NCBI RefSeq assembly: GCF_013393325.1
Contig: NZ_QJRC01000095.1
Location: forward strand, 434,001 to 498,000
DNA from: Pseudomonas hunanensis
GTDB lineage: Bacteria > Pseudomonadota > Gammaproteobacteria > Pseudomonadales > Pseudomonadaceae
Direction of reading: 5' to 3'
Length of the DNA: 64,000 nucleotides
Part shown: in pieces, positions 60,669 through 64,000 of the stretch
Position numbering within the stretch: the stretch's first letter is position 1
How the letters are laid out: each line of letters opens with the position of its first letter
The notes under the pieces: generated by a model
The model's input: the letters and a program-made list of their open reading frames with translations, nothing else
What the model was told of the DNA's origin: nothing
Database searches by the model: none
Translations under genes and position numbers: made by a program

Positions 60669-61592
60669 ATGGGCAAGCTGGCACTCGCCGCCAAGATCAC
60701 TCATGTCCCCTCCATGTACCTGTCCGAACTGCCGGGCCCACGCCAGGGTTTCCGCCAAGCGGCCATCGACGGACATTACGAAATCAGCCGCCGATGCCGT
60801 GAACTGGGAGTGGACACCATCGTCGTATTCGACACCCACTGGCTAGTCAACGCCAACTACCACGTCCTTTGTGGGCCGCACTTCGCGGGTGTTTACACTA
60901 GTAACGAGCTGCCACACTTCATCAGCAACATGCCCTATGAGTTTCCCGGCAACAGTGAACTCGGCCTGCTGCTGACCGAAGAATGCAACCGCTTCAATGT
61001 CGAAACCATGGCCCACCACGCCACCACTCTCGGCCCGGAGTACGGCACACTGGTGCCGATGCGTTACATGAACCAGGACCAGCACTTCAAAGTGATCTCG
61101 GTCTCGGCGCTCTGCACTTCCCATTATCTGGCCGACAGCGCCCGACTGGGCTGGGCCATGCGCAAGGCGGTGGAAGACCACTACGATGGCACCGTGGCGT
61201 TCCTCGCCAGCGGCTCACTGTCGCACCGCTTCGCCCAGAACGGACAGGCGCCGGACTTCGCCACCAAGGTGTGGAGCCCGTTCCTGGAAACCCTCGATCA
61301 CCGTGTAGTGCAGATGTGGCAAGACGGCGAGTGGGAAGCCTTCTGCGGAATGCTTCCGGAGTACGCCGCAAAAGGACATGGCGAGGGCTTCATGCATGAT
61401 ACCGCGATGCTGATGGGCGCCCTCGGGTGGTCGAATTACGACGGCAAAGCCGAGGTAGTGACGCCCTACTTCGGCTCTTCTGGCACAGGTCAGATCAACG
61501 CGATCTTCCCGGTCACTCCACAAGACGGCTCGGCCATTCCTCCGGCCCAGGCCGCAAACCTGGCAGCCGTAGTGTCCACCAGCCGCCTCTGA
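60669..61592 (+). CDS. hpaD: Homoprotocatechuate 2,3-dioxygenase (LigB-type)
   Basis: 307 aa. LigB/class III extradiol features are KITHVPSMYLSELPG (first metal His), VDTIVVFDTHW and FLASGSLSHRFAQN. Matches HpaD of the E. coli pathway. It opens the ring of 3,4-dihydroxyphenylacetate to 5-carboxymethyl-2-hydroxymuconic semialdehyde. Good TTAGGAG ribosome-binding site. Confidence 0.9.
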   Translation: MGKLALAAKITHVPSMYLSELPGPRQGFRQAAIDGHYEISRRCRELGVDTIVVFDTHWLVNANYHVLCGPHFAGVYTSNELPHFISNMPYEFPGNSELGLLLTEECNRFNVETMAHHATTLGPEYGTLVPMRYMNQDQHFKVISVSALCTSHYLADSARLGWAMRKAVEDHYDGTVAFLASGSLSHRFAQNGQAPDFATKVWSPFLETLDHRVVQMWQDGEWEAFCGMLPEYAAKGHGEGFMHDTAMLMGALGWSNYDGKAEVVTPYFGSSGTGQINAIFPVTPQDGSAIPPAQAANLAAVVSTSRL

Positions 61593-61646
61593 AAACCTGC
61601 TGGCCGCCCCGAGTGGAGGTCAGCACTTCGCGCCCCGAGAAGCCCC

Positions 61647-62057
61647 ATGCCCCACCTGGTTCTGCTCTACACCCCCGACCTCGAAGCCGACGCCAAGATC
61701 GCCGATCTGTGCCGCGCCCTAGCCGACAACATGCTCGAACAGCGTGACGAGAGCGGCAAGCCGGTATTCCCCACCGGCGGTACCCGCGTGCTGGCCTATC
61801 CAGCCGCTCACTGCGCGGTAGCCGACGGTCAAGGCCCCTATGGGTTTCTCTACGCGAATTTACGTATGGGTAGCGGCCGCTCCGATGCCGTTCACAAGCG
61901 CGTCGGCGACGGCCTTTTACACGTACTGAGAAGTCATCTGGACGATTTACTGCGACAGAGACCGATCGGCATCACAGTGCAGATCGACGAAAGTCGTGAA
62001 CAGGTCTATGACGCTAAGCACAGCAGTTTGCATCCACTATTTAGCAGACCCGTCTGA
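61647..62057 (+). CDS. hpaF: 5-Carboxymethyl-2-hydroxymuconate isomerase
   Basis: 136 aa, slightly longer than the 126-aa E. coli HpaF (CHMI). Pro at position 2 after Met (PHLVLLYTPDLE) is the catalytic Pro1; the tautomerase-superfamily sheet follows. Ketonises the hydroxymuconate intermediate. Placed between hpaD and hpaH as in E. coli. Confidence 0.82.
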   Translation: MPHLVLLYTPDLEADAKIADLCRALADNMLEQRDESGKPVFPTGGTRVLAYPAAHCAVADGQGPYGFLYANLRMGSGRSDAVHKRVGDGLLHVLRSHLDDLLRQRPIGITVQIDESREQVYDAKHSSLHPLFSRPV

Positions 62058-62060
62058 AAC

Positions 62061-62118
62061 AGCGAGTGCTGACAAGTCACGCACAGTGACCGGTAATTCA
62101 ATTGGAGCTACTCGCTGT
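62061..62118 (+). repeat. 9-bp inverted repeat in the hpaF-hpaH gap
   Basis: ACAGCGAGT at 62061-62069 and ACTCGCTGT at 62110-62118, 36 bp before the hpaH start. Possibly an intraoperonic RNA structure. Confidence 0.4.
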
Positions 62119-62153
62119 GCGGTTTGTTAACCCTCAAACCATGAGATTTCACG

Positions 62154-62957
62154 ATGCTCGATAACTCTTTCATCCAGCAAGCGGCCGAGTGCCTGGACCA
62201 GGCCGAACGTTCCCGCGAGCAAGTGCGCCAGTTCTCGCTGGAGCAACCGGCAATCACCATCGAAGACGCCTACGCCATCCAGCGCGCCTGGGTCGCGAAA
62301 AAGATCGCCGCAGGGCGCAAGCTGGTGGGCCACAAGATCGGCCTGACCTCGCGCGCCATGCAGGTGTCGTCGAACATCACCGAGCCCGACTACGGTGCCC
62401 TGCTCGATGACATGCTGTTCGACGAAGGCAGCGACATCCCCTTCGAGCGCTTCATCGTGCCACGCGTTGAAGTGGAGCTGGCGTTCATCCTCGGCAAACC
62501 GCTGAAGGGCCCGAACGTCACCGTATTCGATGTGCTGGACGCAACCGAATGGGTGATCCCGGCGCTGGAGATCATCGACGCGCGCATCCAGCAGGTGGAC
62601 CCGCAAACCCAGGCCACCCGCAAGGTGTTCGACACCATCTCCGACAATGCCGCCAATGCCGGTGTGGTAATGGGCGGGCGGGCCGTACGCCCCACCGAAA
62701 TCGACCTGCGCAAGGTGCCGGCGGTGCTGTACCGCAATGGCGTGATCGAGGAGTCCGGGGTCAGCGCCGCCGTGCTCAACCACCCGGCCAAGGGCGTTGC
62801 CTGGCTGGCCAACAAACTGGCCCCGTACGATGTCACCTTGCAGCCCGGCCAGATCATCCTTGGGGGTTCGTTCACCCGCCCGGTCGCCGCACGCCCTGGT
62901 GACACCTTCCACGTCGACTACGACATGCTCGGCTCCATCGCCTGCCGCTTCGTTTGA
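62154..62957 (+). CDS. hpaH: 2-Oxo-hept-3-ene-1,7-dioate hydratase
   Basis: 267 aa, same fold as the DmpE-type hydratase. GHKIGLTSRAMQVSSNI, VPRVEVELAFIL and EIIDARIQQVDPQTQATRKV match HpaH. It adds water to the heptenedioate before aldol cleavage. ATG start, no strong ribosome-binding site. Confidence 0.88.
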   Translation: MLDNSFIQQAAECLDQAERSREQVRQFSLEQPAITIEDAYAIQRAWVAKKIAAGRKLVGHKIGLTSRAMQVSSNITEPDYGALLDDMLFDEGSDIPFERFIVPRVEVELAFILGKPLKGPNVTVFDVLDATEWVIPALEIIDARIQQVDPQTQATRKVFDTISDNAANAGVVMGGRAVRPTEIDLRKVPAVLYRNGVIEESGVSAAVLNHPAKGVAWLANKLAPYDVTLQPGQIILGGSFTRPVAARPGDTFHVDYDMLGSIACRFV

Positions 62958-62967
62958 GGACTTGCCC

Positions 62968-63771
62968 ATGGACATGCCCATCAACCACTTCAAGCAACGC
63001 CTGCGCAGCGGTGAACCGCAGATCGGCCTGTGGCTCGGCCTGGCCGATGCCTATTGCGCAGAGCTGGCGGCCAATGCCGGTTTCGACTGGCTGCTGATCG
63101 ACGGCGAACACGCGCCCAACGACCTGCGCGGCATGCTCGCCCAGTTGCAGGCGGTGGCGCCCTACCCCAGCCAGGCGGTGATCCGCCCGGTGATCGGTGA
63201 CACCGCGCTGATCAAGCAGGTGCTGGATATCGGCGCGCAGACCTTGCTGGTGCCGATGGTGGAAACTGCTGAACAGGCGCAGCAACTGGTCAATGCCATG
63301 CAGTACCCGCCCAAGGGCATTCGCGGGGTGGGGAGTGCGCTAGCGCGGGCTTCGCGCTGGAACACCATCCCCGGTTACCTGGACCACGCTGATGAGCAGA
63401 TGTGCCTGCTGGTGCAGATCGAGAACAAGGAAGGCCTGGCCAACCTGAACGAGATCGTTGCAGTGGAGGGTGTGGATGGCGTGTTCATCGGGCCTGCGGA
63501 CCTGAGTGCGGCCATGGGGCATCGGGGCAACCCCGGGCACCCGGAGGTGCAGGCGGCGATTGAAGACGCAATCGCGCGCATTGGCAAGGCGGGCAAGGCT
63601 GCGGGCATTCTCAGCGCGGACGAGAAACTGGCTCGGAGGTACATCGAGCTGGGCGCCGCCTTCGTGGCAGTCGGCGTCGATACCACGGTGCTGATGCGAG
63701 GTCTTCAGGGCCTTGTCGGAAAATTTAAGGAAGCCCCACAACAAAACACTGCACGCGATGGGGTCTACTGA
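62968..63771 (+). CDS. hpaI: 4-Hydroxy-2-oxoheptanedioate aldolase
   Basis: 267 aa from ATG 62968; the frame is open further upstream but overlaps hpaH. HpaI/HpcH TIM-barrel features are GLWLGLADAYCAELAANAGF, LLIDGEHAPND, VLDIGAQTLLVPMVET, and GVFIGPADLSAAMG, holding metal-binding Glu/Asp residues. It yields pyruvate and succinic semialdehyde. Last gene of the operon in this window; hpaX, hpaA and hpaBC do not follow. Confidence 0.92.
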   Translation: MDMPINHFKQRLRSGEPQIGLWLGLADAYCAELAANAGFDWLLIDGEHAPNDLRGMLAQLQAVAPYPSQAVIRPVIGDTALIKQVLDIGAQTLLVPMVETAEQAQQLVNAMQYPPKGIRGVGSALARASRWNTIPGYLDHADEQMCLLVQIENKEGLANLNEIVAVEGVDGVFIGPADLSAAMGHRGNPGHPEVQAAIEDAIARIGKAGKAAGILSADEKLARRYIELGAAFVAVGVDTTVLMRGLQGLVGKFKEAPQQNTARDGVY

Positions 63772-63791
63772 ATTTTAGTTTGCTGGTGAAA

Positions 63792-63818
63792 GCGGTGCCA
63801 CTGGCGCCGTTTTCTGTT
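63792..63818 (+). terminator. Rho-independent terminator of the hpa operon
   Basis: GCGGTGCC, a 3-base loop, GGCGCCGT then TTTCTGTT: an 8-bp stem with two G-U pairs and a U-rich tail 20 bp after hpaI. Confidence 0.65.
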
Positions 63819-63861
63819 AGCGCTTCAATTAGTCAGCCAATAAAGGACAAAGACCTTTAGC

Positions 63862-64000
63862 TTAGGGCTTGATATTTTTCATGTCATTGAGTAGCTGCAT
63901 GAGTAGCTGCAGATTGTCTTCACCAACTTGCTTGACGATTTTTTCATAGCCGTCCTTCATCTCCTCGCTCATTGCCAGAAAGGCCTGATGGCCTTTCACT
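63862..64000 (-). CDS. Second HpaR-like MarR regulator, C-terminal part only
   Basis: 46 codons are visible and the 5' end lies outside the window. The translation QAFLAMSEEMKDGYEKI, then LLMQLLNDMKNIKP, aligns with the C-terminus of the intact HpaR (REGMERNYQKIQ, LLNELKRIEP) but differs at many positions. It is convergent with hpaI. Confidence 0.7.
   Translation of the reverse strand, partial: VKGHQAFLAMSEEMKDGYEKIVKQVGEDNLQLLMQLLNDMKNIKP

Noticed and set aside
1..64000. CRISPR array, rRNA operon, insertion sequence
   Set aside because: No regularly spaced repeats, no rRNA-like sequence and no transposase were seen on either strand.

Overview
The window looks like Pseudomonas of the P. putida group. 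The evidence is the FAN1-type VRR-NUC nuclease next to a DinG-like helicase, the divergent mexS/mexT pair, REP-type palindromes typical of P. putida, many LysR/AraC regulators, OprD and FadL porins, and AAHS/ACS transporters. These identifications rest on recognising protein families by eye; no search was run.

Layout. (1) 1-17.7 kb is GC-rich core-like DNA: a helicase N-terminus, FAN1, two sugar-acid modules (MFS transporter, FAH-family enzyme, Ldh2 dehydrogenase and GarD-type dehydratase with a LysR; then LysR, L-fuconate-dehydratase-like enolase and MFS transporter), a co-translated pair made of an unknown 461-aa protein and a MocR-like regulator that has lost its PLP residues, and mexS/mexT. 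(2) 17.8-19.6 kb holds a tyrosine recombinase directly behind mexT, a tRNA-3'-end-like scrap with an inverted repeat, and a fragment of a BKACE (DUF849) gene. (3) 19.6-56.9 kb is an AT-richer accessory catabolic region: chemoreceptor, quinone reductase, SGNH hydrolase, a VanAB-like Rieske oxygenase/reductase pair, a 920-aa MalT/AlkS-like regulator, two meta-cleavage operons (catechol 2,3-dioxygenase to pyruvate plus acetyl-CoA, dehydrogenase branch only), porins, an aromatic-acid transporter, an HD-domain oxygenase-like protein, a class II aldolase-like protein, a decayed quinone reductase fused to a LysR stump, a second VanAB-like pair, and an SDR/cupin (2,4'-dihydroxyacetophenone dioxygenase-like)/outer-membrane module. 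(4) 56.9-64 kb is the homoprotocatechuate pathway hpaR / hpaG1G2EDFHI, with a second HpaR-like gene entering at the right edge.

How it fits together. Inference: aromatic compounds enter through FadL, OprD or the MetA-type channel and the AAHS carrier. The Rieske systems, HD protein and cupin act as peripheral enzymes. Catechols go through the meta operons, and homoprotocatechuate goes through hpa. The two meta operons share an unusual upstream array of ATACC/GGTAT half-sites with identical 10- and 32-bp phasing, probably the operator of one regulator. The 5' leaders of many catabolic genes carry A-rich AAnAAnAA tracts that resemble Crc/Hfq targets.

Most notable: the shared operator array; an acyl-CoA dehydrogenase gene inside the meta operon and the absence of a ring-fission-product hydrolase; the PLP-less MocR pair; and the two unlike tautomerases, one lacking Arg11.
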